Assembly: GCF_002847015.1 (NCBI RefSeq)
Contig: NZ_CP025085.1
Location: 3,782,001-3,846,000, forward strand
Origin: Prodigiosinella confusarubida
GTDB taxonomy: Bacteria; Pseudomonadota; Gammaproteobacteria; Enterobacterales; Enterobacteriaceae
Direction of reading: 5' to 3'
DNA: 64,000 nucleotides
Positions 29,383 to 41,239 of the stretch are shown here, one piece after another (position 1 is the first letter of the stretch; every line of letters starts with the position of its first letter). The notes below the pieces were generated by a model. The model did no database searches. It was not told the origin of the DNA and saw nothing but the letters and a program-made list of their open reading frames with translations. The position numbers were made by a program, and so were the translations under genes.

Positions 29383-30272
29383 AACCACCGCAATCAACTT
29401 GCTATAACCAATTATGGAGAACAGTTTAGGATCTTCATCCAGTAAATGACACGCTACCTCGCCAATAGCTTGATCTGAATCGTACTTAAGAAGTGCTAAT
29501 TAACCTTATCAACACACTAGGATAATAATAAGAATTATTTACCACCATAATGATCCCATTTTTTGTTCACGGTAAGAGCAGTATCGTCACTTTTGACGAA
29601 TAAGCATTCTGCTGATGGTCAGTGATGTCGCTGCCTTATTCTAGTTATTTCCTGATGACATATGTGACGCCACAATGACATTGTCAATGCAGAAGTGCCA
29701 TTACCTGGATTCATCGCACTGAGGAAAACCGATATTATCCACTTCGGCGCCAATATTGTGGAAATAATGAGCAGCATTAACGATAGATACTCATAATCAC
29801 GAAACAAATATATTACTTCCTGACAATAAGCGGCTTAATGAATAAACAATAAGATGCTTATAATTAACACAATGAAATTGTGCCAAATTTTATTTATCGT
29901 TAATAACACCATTACCATAAATAAATCTTATGATTTAGCCATCTCAGGATTGAAACTTCAACCGTTGTTATACTAACAACTTGTTTATAAGTGTCATTCA
30001 TGATAGTGCGCAAACGATTGCCAGCAGTCATCCGCTCGCCATTTCCCATCAAAAGAACGCTACCCGCTTTTTTTTCATCCAATATGATAATTTTGAATCT
30101 TATCACGCAGAAAAAAATGTAAAAAAAAATAATCGCTGTAATATCTGGGGCGCAGACACAACACCCCAATAACAGGTCAAGGGCGGCAACACCGTGTATT
30201 CACACGATACGCATAGCCCGCTAAGCCAATAATACTGTGTTGTCTGAGTCAATTCATCAACATGAGGTCAAT
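29383..30272. other. Long intergenic region without a recognisable gene
   Basis: This 890-base AT-leaning stretch separates divergent fhlA and the symporter gene. Short open frames are present on both strands but show no family motif and no good ribosome site. A TGGGG/CCCCA inverted pair lies near 30150-30170. The promoters of both genes must be here; I could not locate them with confidence. Confidence 0.5.
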
Positions 30273-31565
30273 ATGCAAAGGCAGAAGTTAGTTATACAAA
30301 TAGCTTTGGCTATCCTATTAGGGATATTCGTAGGATGGGTATGTCATCAATATCTGGATGGCGGACGTGCAAAAGAAGTAGCGTCTTACTTCAATATGAT
30401 TACCACCATTTTTCTGCGCTTGATCAAAATGATCATCGCACCACTGGTATTTGCCACGCTGGTTTCCGGTCTGGCCAGTATGGGGAACTCTTCAGCGGTA
30501 GGACGCGTCGGTCTGAAAGCCATGACCTGGTTTATCTCCGCCTCTTTCCTTTCCCTGCTTATCGGTATGGTGTTGGCCAATTTCTTCCAGCCGGGGGCTG
30601 GAATGAATCTGGTGGTCACCGCCAACGCGCATGTCACTACCGGTCTGAACACCGACGGCTTCACATTGAAGAACTTCATCAGTCATATCTTCCCGAAAAG
30701 CATTGTGGAAGCGATGGCAAACAATGAAATTTTGCAAATTCTGGTCTTCTCTCTGTTCTTCGGCTCGGCTCTCGCTTATGTCAAAAACAAGAATAAAAAT
30801 GCGACAGCGATTGCATCCCTGATCGAAGAGTTGGCTAAAGTGATGTTCCGCGTAACGGATTACGTCATGAATCTGGCACCCATTGCCGTATTTGCCGCAC
30901 TGGCTTCTGCCATTACAACGCAAGGCCTGGGACTGATTTATGACTTTGGAAAGTTGATCGGCGAATTCTACCTGGGTCTGGCATTACTGTGGGCAGTGCT
31001 GTTCTTGGTGGGTTACGCGTTTCTGGGCAAAGCGATCACGGTGTTGGCAAAACTGATCCGCGAACCCACGATGCTGGCATTTGCCACCGCAAGTAGCGAG
31101 TCGGCATATCCAAAGACCATGGAAGCGCTAACTAAGTTTGGCGTACCGAAGAAAATTACCAGCTTTGTGTTGCCGCTGGGGTACTCTTTCAACCTTGACG
31201 GCTCCATGATGTATCAGTCATTTGCCATTCTGTTTATCGCTCAGGCTTACAATATTGATTTAAGTCTGACGCAACAGATCCTGATTCTGCTGACGCTGAT
31301 GCTCACCAGCAAAGGGATGGCTGGCGTCGCTCGCGCCTCAGTAGTGGTGGTAGCGGCAACATTACCCATGTTTAACCTGCCGGAAGCCGGTATCCTACTC
31401 ATTATCGGGGTTGATCAGTTCCTGGATATGGGACGTACCGCCACGAATGTGATTGGTAACAGTATCTCCACCGCCGTTGTCGCCAGTCTGGAGAAAGACG
31501 TGACTGACGACGAGGAAGAAGACGTTATCGCCTATCAGGAAGCACAGGCCGGCCAGAACAGTTAA
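30273..31565 (+). CDS. Dicarboxylate/amino acid:cation symporter (DAACS family)
   Basis: A 430-residue secondary transporter of the GltP/DctA family. The re-entrant loop 1 SSESAYPKTMEAL, helix 7 motif NLDGSMMY, loop 2 LTSKGMAGVARAS and helix 8 DMGRTATNVIGN are all visible. The Asp and Arg in DMGR are the positions that in acidic amino acid carriers bind the substrate amino group and side chain. The last residue of the helix 8 motif is Asn where archaeal GltPh has Asp, a feature also seen in DctA. The ATG at 30273 has GAGG 5 bases upstream. With the neighbouring racemase, aspartate or glutamate is the likely substrate. Confidence 0.9.
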   Translation: MQRQKLVIQIALAILLGIFVGWVCHQYLDGGRAKEVASYFNMITTIFLRLIKMIIAPLVFATLVSGLASMGNSSAVGRVGLKAMTWFISASFLSLLIGMVLANFFQPGAGMNLVVTANAHVTTGLNTDGFTLKNFISHIFPKSIVEAMANNEILQILVFSLFFGSALAYVKNKNKNATAIASLIEELAKVMFRVTDYVMNLAPIAVFAALASAITTQGLGLIYDFGKLIGEFYLGLALLWAVLFLVGYAFLGKAITVLAKLIREPTMLAFATASSESAYPKTMEALTKFGVPKKITSFVLPLGYSFNLDGSMMYQSFAILFIAQAYNIDLSLTQQILILLTLMLTSKGMAGVARASVVVVAATLPMFNLPEAGILLIIGVDQFLDMGRTATNVIGNSISTAVVASLEKDVTDDEEEDVIAYQEAQAGQNS

Positions 31566-31574
31566 TCACTCGGG

Positions 31575-31700
31575 TCATATTTAATCGATTTCAGGTGCAG
31601 GAAAGCGACCATCGAGTAAATCCCCAGGAACTTACGCGAATAAGTGACTGGGGTATATGAAAGCCGGCAACGCACCTGCACATGAAAGATAACGAATATA
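31575..31700. repeat. ERIC repeat, diverged copy
   Basis: About 126 bases that align with the copy at 23889: GGTGCAGGAAAGCG, then AAATCCCCAGGAACTTAC, AAGTGACTGGGGT and CGCACCTGCA. The outer ends are degraded. It lies right after the symporter stop codon. Confidence 0.82.
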
Positions 31701-31720
31701 GCGGCCATCGCGGTCGCTAT
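31698..31720. terminator. Hairpin between symporter and LysR gene
   Basis: ATAGCGGCC at 31698-31706 pairs with GGTCGCTAT at 31712-31720 with one G-U pair. It is followed by TATTTTATCTT. It could end both convergent genes. Confidence 0.7.
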
Positions 31721-31732
31721 TATTTTATCTTC

Positions 31733-32620
31733 CTACTGATGTAACGCTTTCATGTAACGCCAGAACTTTTCTGAAGCCACATTCAGCCGGGCATCAAGGC
31801 GATAAAGATAGACTTCCATATGCATAACCGCATTTTCCATCTGAAGAATAACCAATTCCCCATTCTTCAATTCTTCTTTGATGGAATAGTCCGGCAACCA
31901 GGCAATACCGTAACCTTTTTGCGTCATGCGTTTCAGCAGATCGCTCATGGAAGAAACGAAATTTACCGTGAATCTTTCGCTATCAATGGTAGAGAGATAA
32001 CGGTTAACCTGGCGTCCCATGTAACTGGTATCAGCATAATTCAGTAGTGGGACAGTAGCGGCATTCACATCAAATATCGGCTTTCCCGCCGGGGAAGCAG
32101 CACATACCGGATAAAGCCGTGACGCCAGAATTTTTGTATGTAAAAACGGTTCGGACATCAACTCTTCATTATAAAAAGAGAAAATAAAATCACTGCGGCC
32201 ATCTTTAAGGTTTAAAACCGCTTCATCTACATCGATGGATTCCACATAAAATATCTTTTCCTGTGGTTCTGGAACGGTCTTGAGTAATTCCGGCATGATA
32301 AATACCGATAATGAATGTGCAGCAGCAATGGTGATTTTGTTTTTGTAATTACTGCCGCCATGCAGTTTATTTATCTGATATTCGAGATCATCTAATGTAT
32401 TACGGATATGCGCATGGAATACTTTGCCCTGCTCTGTTAATTGCAACGGTGTGGAATTACGGTTAAAAATATCAAAACCTACGGCACTTTCCAGTGCACG
32501 AATACGTCGACTAAAGGAAGATTGAGAAATATTTCTTTTTTCGGCGGCAGTAGTAAAACTACGGTATTCCTCCAGAGCGATAAAATCATACAGCCATTTG
32601 GTCTCAATATTATTCAGCAT
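31733..32620 (-). CDS. LysR-family regulator (HypT/YjiE-like)
   Basis: A 295-residue LysR protein. The helix-turn-helix is at about 18-40 (FTTAAEKRNISQSSFSRRIRALE in part) and WLYDFIALEEYRSF before it is the style of the HypT/YjiE subgroup. The ATG at 32620 is chosen because the family begins just ahead of this segment; an upstream start at 32695 would add 25 unrelated residues. It is divergent from the racemase gene and convergent with the symporter, and probably controls both. Confidence 0.85.
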   Translation of the reverse strand: MLNNIETKWLYDFIALEEYRSFTTAAEKRNISQSSFSRRIRALESAVGFDIFNRNSTPLQLTEQGKVFHAHIRNTLDDLEYQINKLHGGSNYKNKITIAAAHSLSVFIMPELLKTVPEPQEKIFYVESIDVDEAVLNLKDGRSDFIFSFYNEELMSEPFLHTKILASRLYPVCAASPAGKPIFDVNAATVPLLNYADTSYMGRQVNRYLSTIDSERFTVNFVSSMSDLLKRMTQKGYGIAWLPDYSIKEELKNGELVILQMENAVMHMEVYLYRLDARLNVASEKFWRYMKALHQ

Positions 32621-32776
32621 GGTATACCCGTCGTTAACATGGATAGTAATGCCAGTAAAAGCATAGAGATAACTAAAGCTATGCAAATCATACATAGCAG
32701 ATGGGAATTTAGCAATTCACATTCTGAGCGATTATGCGATTATCCTTTTAATTTCAATATATAAGAGGTTAAGAGT

Positions 32777-33493
32777 GTGAACAGTTTAATCGGTATTCTT
32801 GGTGGCATGGGGCCAGGCGCCACTGTCGATGCCATGCAAAAATTGATTAAAAACACGCCGGCCTACAAGGATCAGGACCACATTCCGCTGATTGCCATTT
32901 CTATTCCAGATATTCCTGATCGCACTCAATGTATTCTTCAGAATAGCGCCTCACCGCTGAAAAAAATGATTAAATACATGAAAATATTAGAAAATGCGGG
33001 CGCAGAATGCATCATTATCCCCTGTAATACCGCGCATTACTGGTTTAATGAATTAAAACAACACACCCAGGTTGAGATGATCAGTATTATTGAAACCACC
33101 TGCCAACTGATCAAAGAGAAAAATATTCGCCGGATTGGATTGCTGGCAACGACGGCCACCATTAAAGCCGAAATATATCAAGGCTCTCTGAGGGAAAATC
33201 AGGTGCAGTGCTGCATCCCTGAAAGGACAGAGCAGGAACAGGTCATGAACAGTATTTACGCCTATAAAGCCGGTGATTTTGATCAGGCTTATCATCTGTT
33301 GCTACCGGTAAAAGCACGCCTGCAACAAATGGGCGTGGAAAAAATAATACTGGGTTGTACCGAACTGCCGCTCATACTGGAAAATGAAATCAAAGCCGCA
33401 CCGTCCGACTATATTGACGCCACCGAAGAGTTGATTAAAAAAACCGTGTCTTGGTATTACCAACATGCGGGTCGCAATAACGTTGCGGCGTAA
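32777..33493 (+). CDS. Aspartate/glutamate racemase family protein
   Basis: A 238-residue cofactor-independent racemase with the two catalytic cysteines C83 in IPCNTAH and C194 in LGCTELP. The N-terminal GILGGMGPGATVD is typical of RacD/YgeA-like enzymes. Start is GTG at 32777 with AGAGG upstream. It would interconvert the L and D forms of aspartate, glutamate or a related amino acid. The position beside a DAACS symporter and a divergent LysR regulator suggests use of an imported D- or L-acidic amino acid. Confidence 0.87.
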   Translation: MNSLIGILGGMGPGATVDAMQKLIKNTPAYKDQDHIPLIAISIPDIPDRTQCILQNSASPLKKMIKYMKILENAGAECIIIPCNTAHYWFNELKQHTQVEMISIIETTCQLIKEKNIRRIGLLATTATIKAEIYQGSLRENQVQCCIPERTEQEQVMNSIYAYKAGDFDQAYHLLLPVKARLQQMGVEKIILGCTELPLILENEIKAAPSDYIDATEELIKKTVSWYYQHAGRNNVAA

Positions 33494-33527
33494 ACGCCCA
33501 ACCGTTTAATTACCCAGGATGCAGAAT

Positions 33528-33560
33528 AGACGCTACGCAGTATGGCAATGCGTAGCGTCT
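33528..33560. terminator. Strong hairpin after racemase gene
   Basis: A perfect 12-base stem pairs AGACGCTACGCA at 33528-33539 with TGCGTAGCGTCT at 33549-33560, loop of 9 bases. Only GAAAATC follows, without a U-run. The remaining bases to 33860 contain the lacZ leader and no gene. Confidence 0.72.
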
Positions 33561-33731
33561 GAAAATCATGTTCTGCCATAACATTCACCGTGTTGCATAT
33601 TTCCTTACATTGTCCCGCTACCTGAATTGGTTATAACATACCGGCCATATTTCACGTTGCCAGGGTTTTCTATCAAACCACGCGCGGCCACAAATTGCTT
33701 CATCAATTAAAACCACAGCTAATCAGTTTGA

Positions 33732-36973
<3,242 letters not shown>

Positions 36974-36980
36974 TCAGCAC

Positions 36981-37007
36981 AGCATCAGGGAAGATAGCCC
37001 TGATGCT
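36981..37007. terminator. Hairpin after lacZ
   Basis: AGCATCAGGG at 36981-36990 pairs fully with CCCTGATGCT at 36998-37007, loop of 7 bases, 8 bases after the lacZ stop. Only two T follow directly. Confidence 0.7.
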
Positions 37008-37212
37008 TTCCGCCTGCTATTAAGCAAATCGGTGTGTTGATGGTTTTGCCAGTACCACTTGCCATGCAGGTCTGAATATAACGGTGCCAAACAATGTCAT
37101 TCTGACGTGTGTTGCAGAATATTTGACTCGGCTCGACAAGGCGTGAGGATCACGGTTTCAGCCAGATCTGGTGATTTATTCTGCACTCGATACAAAAGTG
37201 TGAAAACAGGCT

Positions 37213-37241
37213 TTGACATCCCCTCAGGCCATCGTTAAGAT
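37213..37241 (+). promoter_or_regulatory. Sigma-70 promoter of tRNA-Asn
   Basis: TTGACA at 37213-37218 and TAAGAT at 37236-37241 are spaced by exactly 17 bases. A GC-rich discriminator GCGCCCCG follows the -10 box, as in stringently controlled stable RNA promoters. The tRNA starts 18 bases further on. Confidence 0.82.
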
Positions 37242-37259
37242 GCGCCCCGTTCACACAAT

Positions 37260-37335
37260 TCCTCTGTAGTTCAGTCGGTAGAACGGCGGACTGTTAATCC
37301 GTATGTCACTGGTTCGAGTCCAGTCAGAGGAGCCA
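37260..37335 (+). tRNA. tRNA-Asn (anticodon GTT)
   Basis: A complete 76-base tRNA with encoded CCA end. The acceptor arms TCCTCTG and CAGAGGA pair, the T arm has GGTTCGAGTCC and the anticodon GTT is at 37293-37295. The sequence equals E. coli tRNA-Asn as I recall it. It is followed by an integrase fragment, so its 3' end was probably an attachment site. Confidence 0.98.
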
Positions 37336-37342
37336 CATTTAG

Positions 37343-37373
37343 AAAAGCAGATGTCGAAAGGCATCTGCTTTTT
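37343..37373 (+). terminator. Terminator of tRNA-Asn
   Basis: AAAAGCAGATG at 37343-37353 pairs with CATCTGCTTTT at 37362-37372, followed by a T and a T-rich tail. It is a typical Rho-independent terminator 7 bases after the tRNA. Confidence 0.85.
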
Positions 37374-37497
37374 GCTTTTTATTCAGCGTGATGACGTGAA
37401 AAACCGTCCCGATGCATGTTCAGTTTTCCCTTCGCATTGGGAAAATGTGGTGGTCAGATTGGGGGTCAGGTTGGTTCGATAATGGAGTGACCCCCAC

Positions 37498-37962
37498 ATG
37501 TCTCTTAACGACTCAAAAATCCGCAAATTGAAAGTATCCGCAAACCCCTTCAACGTTTCCGACTCTCACGGTCTGTATCTGTTGGCTAATCCCGGTGGTT
37601 CACGTCTCTGGTATCTCAAATATCGTATCAATGGTAAAGAATCCCGCCTCGGCTTAGGTGCCTATCCCGATGTATCTCTGGCGAATGCCCGACAACAGCG
37701 CGACGGTATCCGCAAGCTGCTGGCGCAGAATATCAACCCCGCACACCAGCGGGCGGCTGAAAAAGCGCCCTGTTCACCAGAAAAAACCTTCCAGACTGTG
37801 GCATTGTCTGGCATAAAAGTAACAGAACATGGTCAGAACACCACGCTGCTTGCCAGCATGAACAATCATATCTTTCCGGTTATCGGGCATCTGTCAGTCT
37901 CAGAGCTTAAAACCCATCATTTCATTGAATTATTAAAGAGAATTGAGAAAACAGGCCTATGA
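37498..37962 (+). pseudogene. Truncated P4-type tyrosine integrase (N-terminal fragment)
   Basis: The 154 residues match the N-terminal DNA-binding part of prophage P4-type integrases: SDSHGLYLLANPGGSRLWYLKYRINGKE in part, LGLGAYPDVSLANARQQRD, then the start of the core-binding domain. A full enzyme has about 400 residues with an Arg-His-Arg-Tyr catalytic set; none of that is present. It lies 160 bases after tRNA-Asn, the normal place for such an integrase. The remaining 165 bases to the next gene hold nothing I recognise. This marks an integrated element that has lost mobility. Confidence 0.85.
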
Positions 37963-38128
37963 CCCTGTAAATATTTCCGAACACAGCCACAACTTCCATA
38001 CATCAAATTTAACATTCAGGTAATTAGCAAAGTAACAAACTCTCAACTTTATAAATTCCGCTAACTCTCTGAGTTTTCCATACCATATCTGAGAGACTCA
38101 TTAAGGATCATGCTGAATCCCCTTAATA

Positions 38129-39064
38129 TCAGATGGTGAAAACAGTGCGACAACGGCTGTCATCCTCATTCCATGCGTCGTTCACCTCATGTAACGGACG
38201 AAGACGGAATGGGACGGAGAAATCACTTAGTACAGCCGCTTGTAATAGTTCACCAACCGAAGCCACCAGCTCTGCATTAGATACGCTGCCAAGTCCACTC
38301 CCCATCAGGGTCAGTCCTGATGAGCGCAGCAATTTGCTATGCAATTCAATTTCTTGCCCGCTTAGCGAGCCGATCTGTACAAAACGTACTATCCTGGCGC
38401 CACCTGCAACGGCGGACTTCATGATATCAAGCGCACTCTCCCCCCAGAGATAATCCAGAACGACATCGATCCCCTCTTCCATCAGCGGGGGGAGTTCATG
38501 CGGCAATTCTTCCAGCGTAAACGTAATGTCTGCCCCCTGATTATGTAGCTTTTCCAGCGCTTGAGTATTACGTCCGGTTGCAATGATTTTCCCCGCGCCC
38601 AGGTGACGAGCGATACGTACGGCCAGACCGCCGGAAGTGCCTGTCGCGCCATTTATAAGAACGGTTTCTCCTTTTCGCACCTGTGCCCGACGCGTTAAAG
38701 CCGCCCAAGATGACATTCCGGGATTACCAATGGCGGCAGCCATAGCGGGATCGAGTGTTGCAGAGAGCGGTACGATACTTTTTCTCGTCACCAGCGTCTT
38801 CTCTGCCATACTTCCAAAAGGAGAATTCAAGGCGAAAAAAAAGACCGGATCTCCGTTAGTCAGATAACCGGTACCATCAATTCCAGGTATGAACGGATAT
38901 TGAATCGTTGAGCTGTAATGTGTTCCCGCTGTCCGTGACTTGGCCAGTTGACTGATTGCAGCGGCTTTAACGTTGACCACAATATGCTGTTCATCTCCCT
39001 GAGGATCCATGAAATCTCCGTAAACCGGCGTTTCGCCTTTCCCATTAACAATTGCTGCTTTCAT
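38129..39064 (-). CDS. Zinc-independent medium-chain alcohol dehydrogenase / quinone oxidoreductase-like protein
   Basis: A 311-residue MDR protein. PGIDGTGYLTNGDPVFFF is the GroES-like part and NGATGTSGGLAVRIARHLGA near 150 is the NADPH-binding fold with its conserved glycines. The zinc-binding cysteines of classical alcohol dehydrogenases are absent, which favours the quinone oxidoreductase branch. The ATG at 39064 has AAAGGTG upstream; an earlier in-frame start at 39106 would overlap the operator. It is divergent from a MarR gene and very likely under its control. The physiological substrate is unknown. Confidence 0.83.
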   Translation of the reverse strand: MKAAIVNGKGETPVYGDFMDPQGDEQHIVVNVKAAAISQLAKSRTAGTHYSSTIQYPFIPGIDGTGYLTNGDPVFFFALNSPFGSMAEKTLVTRKSIVPLSATLDPAMAAAIGNPGMSSWAALTRRAQVRKGETVLINGATGTSGGLAVRIARHLGAGKIIATGRNTQALEKLHNQGADITFTLEELPHELPPLMEEGIDVVLDYLWGESALDIMKSAVAGGARIVRFVQIGSLSGQEIELHSKLLRSSGLTLMGSGLGSVSNAELVASVGELLQAAVLSDFSVPFRLRPLHEVNDAWNEDDSRCRTVFTI

Positions 39065-39092
39065 TGAGTTCACCTTTAGTTGAAGAATGATA

Positions 39093-39107
39093 TGTGTATA
39101 ATACACA
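39093..39107. promoter_or_regulatory. MarR-type operator between oxidoreductase and marR-like gene
   Basis: TGTGTATAATACACA is a perfect 7+1+7 palindrome in the 70-base divergent gap. Outer arms AAGAAT and ATTCTT extend the symmetry. Its place over both start regions fits autoregulation by the adjacent MarR protein. Confidence 0.72.
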
Positions 39108-39134
39108 CATTATTCTTGTTCCCGGAGCCCGTCA

Positions 39135-39617
39135 ATGAAAAGAGTGCAAAATACACATAATATCGATAATTTTGATGATTTACATGATACATTGTTGGCT
39201 ATCGTCGGTGCCTTTAATCGGCCTCAACGTGATGAAATCATGATAAAAAACTCCGGGATAAATCTTGACCGTGCATTATTTCCACTGCTGGTCCTGATAG
39301 GCCGCTTTGGCCCGATGGGGGTAGGAGAACTCGCTGACCGGGTTGGTCGGGATTACACGACGGTAAGCCGTCAGGTAGCTAAACTCGAGCAAATGAGCCT
39401 AACTCATCGACAGAAAAACGTTAAAGACAAGCGAATTAACGAAGCGGTCGCTACACCTGAAGGAAAAATGATGACCGATAAAATCGATCACGCACGCGCA
39501 CTCATTTATAACGACATATTCAATAGCTGGCCAAACGATGACCGCGTTGAATTCGAAAGATTATTGAAAAACTTCGTTCATGATTTTAATGCATTGGAAC
39601 AAAAAAAGTCCGTTTAA
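39135..39617 (+). CDS. MarR-family regulator
   Basis: A 160-residue winged-helix protein. LADRVGRDYTTVSRQVAKLEQMSLT is the recognition region and KDKRINEAVATPEGK forms the wing, both standard for MarR. It probably represses the divergent oxidoreductase gene and itself, and responds to a small phenolic or electrophilic ligand, as is common for MarR/MDR pairs. The 97 bases after it hold only a weak GCAGGA/TCCTGC inverted pair. Confidence 0.88.
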   Translation: MKRVQNTHNIDNFDDLHDTLLAIVGAFNRPQRDEIMIKNSGINLDRALFPLLVLIGRFGPMGVGELADRVGRDYTTVSRQVAKLEQMSLTHRQKNVKDKRINEAVATPEGKMMTDKIDHARALIYNDIFNSWPNDDRVEFERLLKNFVHDFNALEQKKSV

Positions 39618-39714
39618 TCCGGAGTTATGACCACACAGGCGAAGTGCGCAGGACATTTATCCTGCCCATTAACGGCCATCCATGGCAGAATCCGGTTTAA
39701 ACAGGCCTGGTGCC

Positions 39715-41172
39715 TCACTCTACGGCTTCATGCTCCCACCCTCCTCCAAGGGCCTTGTAAAGGGTAATAAGACTGTTTTGTTGTGAAAGTCTGCTCTGAA
39801 TCAGAGACTGTTGCGCGGCGAATAACGTCCGCTGTGCATCCAGCACGTTCAGATAGTCCGTCGCACCGTTGGTATACTGAATCTGAACGAAGTCGAATGC
39901 CGCCTTTGCGGCCTGGACATTTTTTTGCTGCGCCTGGGTTTCATCGTCCACCACACTGCGTTCTGCCAGCGCATCCGAGACCTCACGGAACGCGGTTTGA
40001 ATGGTTTTCTCATACTCTGCCACTGCGATGTTTCGTTCAACTTTTGACGTTTCTAACTGCGCCATAAGCCGCCCTCCGCTGAAGATGGGCAGATTAACCT
40101 GGGGGGCAAAACTCCAGCTGCGCCCCCCTGCGTCAAAGAGTTCCCCTAAAGCGTTGCTCGCGCGGCCGGCAGAGGTTGTCAGGCTAATGCTGGGGAAAAA
40201 CGCCGCACGTGCTGCCCCGATGTCAGCATTAGCAGCCAGCAGATTGTGTTCCGCTGACATAATATCAGGCCGTTGTTGTAACAAATCAGAGGGGAGGCCT
40301 GCAGATAACGGTTTATTGCTGACCATGTTTGCTAAAGAATCAGTTGAGGGCAACAGGCTCGCGGGTAGAGATGTGCCCACCAGTAAAGTCAGTGCATTAC
40401 TGTCTGACATTACCAGCTTATCAGCAAGGAGTAACTGGTAACGGGCACTCTCCAGCTCGCTTTCCGCCTGATGCAGCGGTAGTTGGGAGGATTTACCGAC
40501 GTTGGTCAGACTCTGTTGCAAATCATATGCTGCCTGGCGACTGCGCAATGTATCCTGAGCCAGGCGTTGTAGATCCTGATCAGCCGCCAGCGACAAATAG
40601 CTTTCTGCCACTTCGGCGATCAGACTTATCTGCGTGGCCTGTCGTGACCAGACTGTCGACAGGTAATCCTGCTGTGCCTCTTCCTTCAGGCTACGGATGC
40701 GCCCGAAAAGATCGAGCTCATACGCACTGATACCGACATCGAGACTGTAACCACGAGTCACCCCGCCAATCCCCGTATAAGAGACCGACGCCGGTGTACG
40801 TTGGGCTTGCTCTGCTCCTGCTATTCCTATTTGAGGCATCAGCGCTGAGCGCTGTATCCGGTACTGTGCCTGGGCCTTCTCTATATTCAAAATCGCAATT
40901 TTCAAATCACGGTTGTTGTCCAGGGCCAACTGCACCACCTGCCGTAACTTGGGATCAACGAATAAGGTTTGCCAGGTTATCGCCGCAACGGACGTGTCTG
41001 ACACACCAGTTTTAGCCTTTATCGGCCACGCAGACGCAACGGGCGCGACGGGACGATGATACTCGGGCACTAACGTGCAACCTGTTAAAAAGGTCGCCAA
41101 CACTACCGCCGTGACCGGCGTCAGGGCGCGGCGGGATAAGTGTAGCGTTCGGGACACAATAAAATAACTCAT
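39715..41172 (-). CDS. Outer-membrane efflux lipoprotein (NodT/OprM family)
   Basis: A 485-residue TolC-like channel with a lipoprotein signal ending LATFLTGC, so it should be acylated at that cysteine. After it come CTLVPEYHRPVAP, typical of the NodT family, and two similar long helical repeats with the LLQQRPDI motif in the middle. It is the last gene of a four-gene RND efflux operon, 67 bases after the pump gene. The tail is slightly frayed, but no break is seen. Confidence 0.9.
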   Translation of the reverse strand: MSYFIVSRTLHLSRRALTPVTAVVLATFLTGCTLVPEYHRPVAPVASAWPIKAKTGVSDTSVAAITWQTLFVDPKLRQVVQLALDNNRDLKIAILNIEKAQAQYRIQRSALMPQIGIAGAEQAQRTPASVSYTGIGGVTRGYSLDVGISAYELDLFGRIRSLKEEAQQDYLSTVWSRQATQISLIAEVAESYLSLAADQDLQRLAQDTLRSRQAAYDLQQSLTNVGKSSQLPLHQAESELESARYQLLLADKLVMSDSNALTLLVGTSLPASLLPSTDSLANMVSNKPLSAGLPSDLLQQRPDIMSAEHNLLAANADIGAARAAFFPSISLTTSAGRASNALGELFDAGGRSWSFAPQVNLPIFSGGRLMAQLETSKVERNIAVAEYEKTIQTAFREVSDALAERSVVDDETQAQQKNVQAAKAAFDFVQIQYTNGATDYLNVLDAQRTLFAAQQSLIQSRLSQQNSLITLYKALGGGWEHEAVE

Positions 41173-41239
41173 GCCATTGCTACCTGATTCAGTGTAAAGA
41201 GGCGGCTTTCGTTCAGGCCGGCATCCATCAGCGGATATG

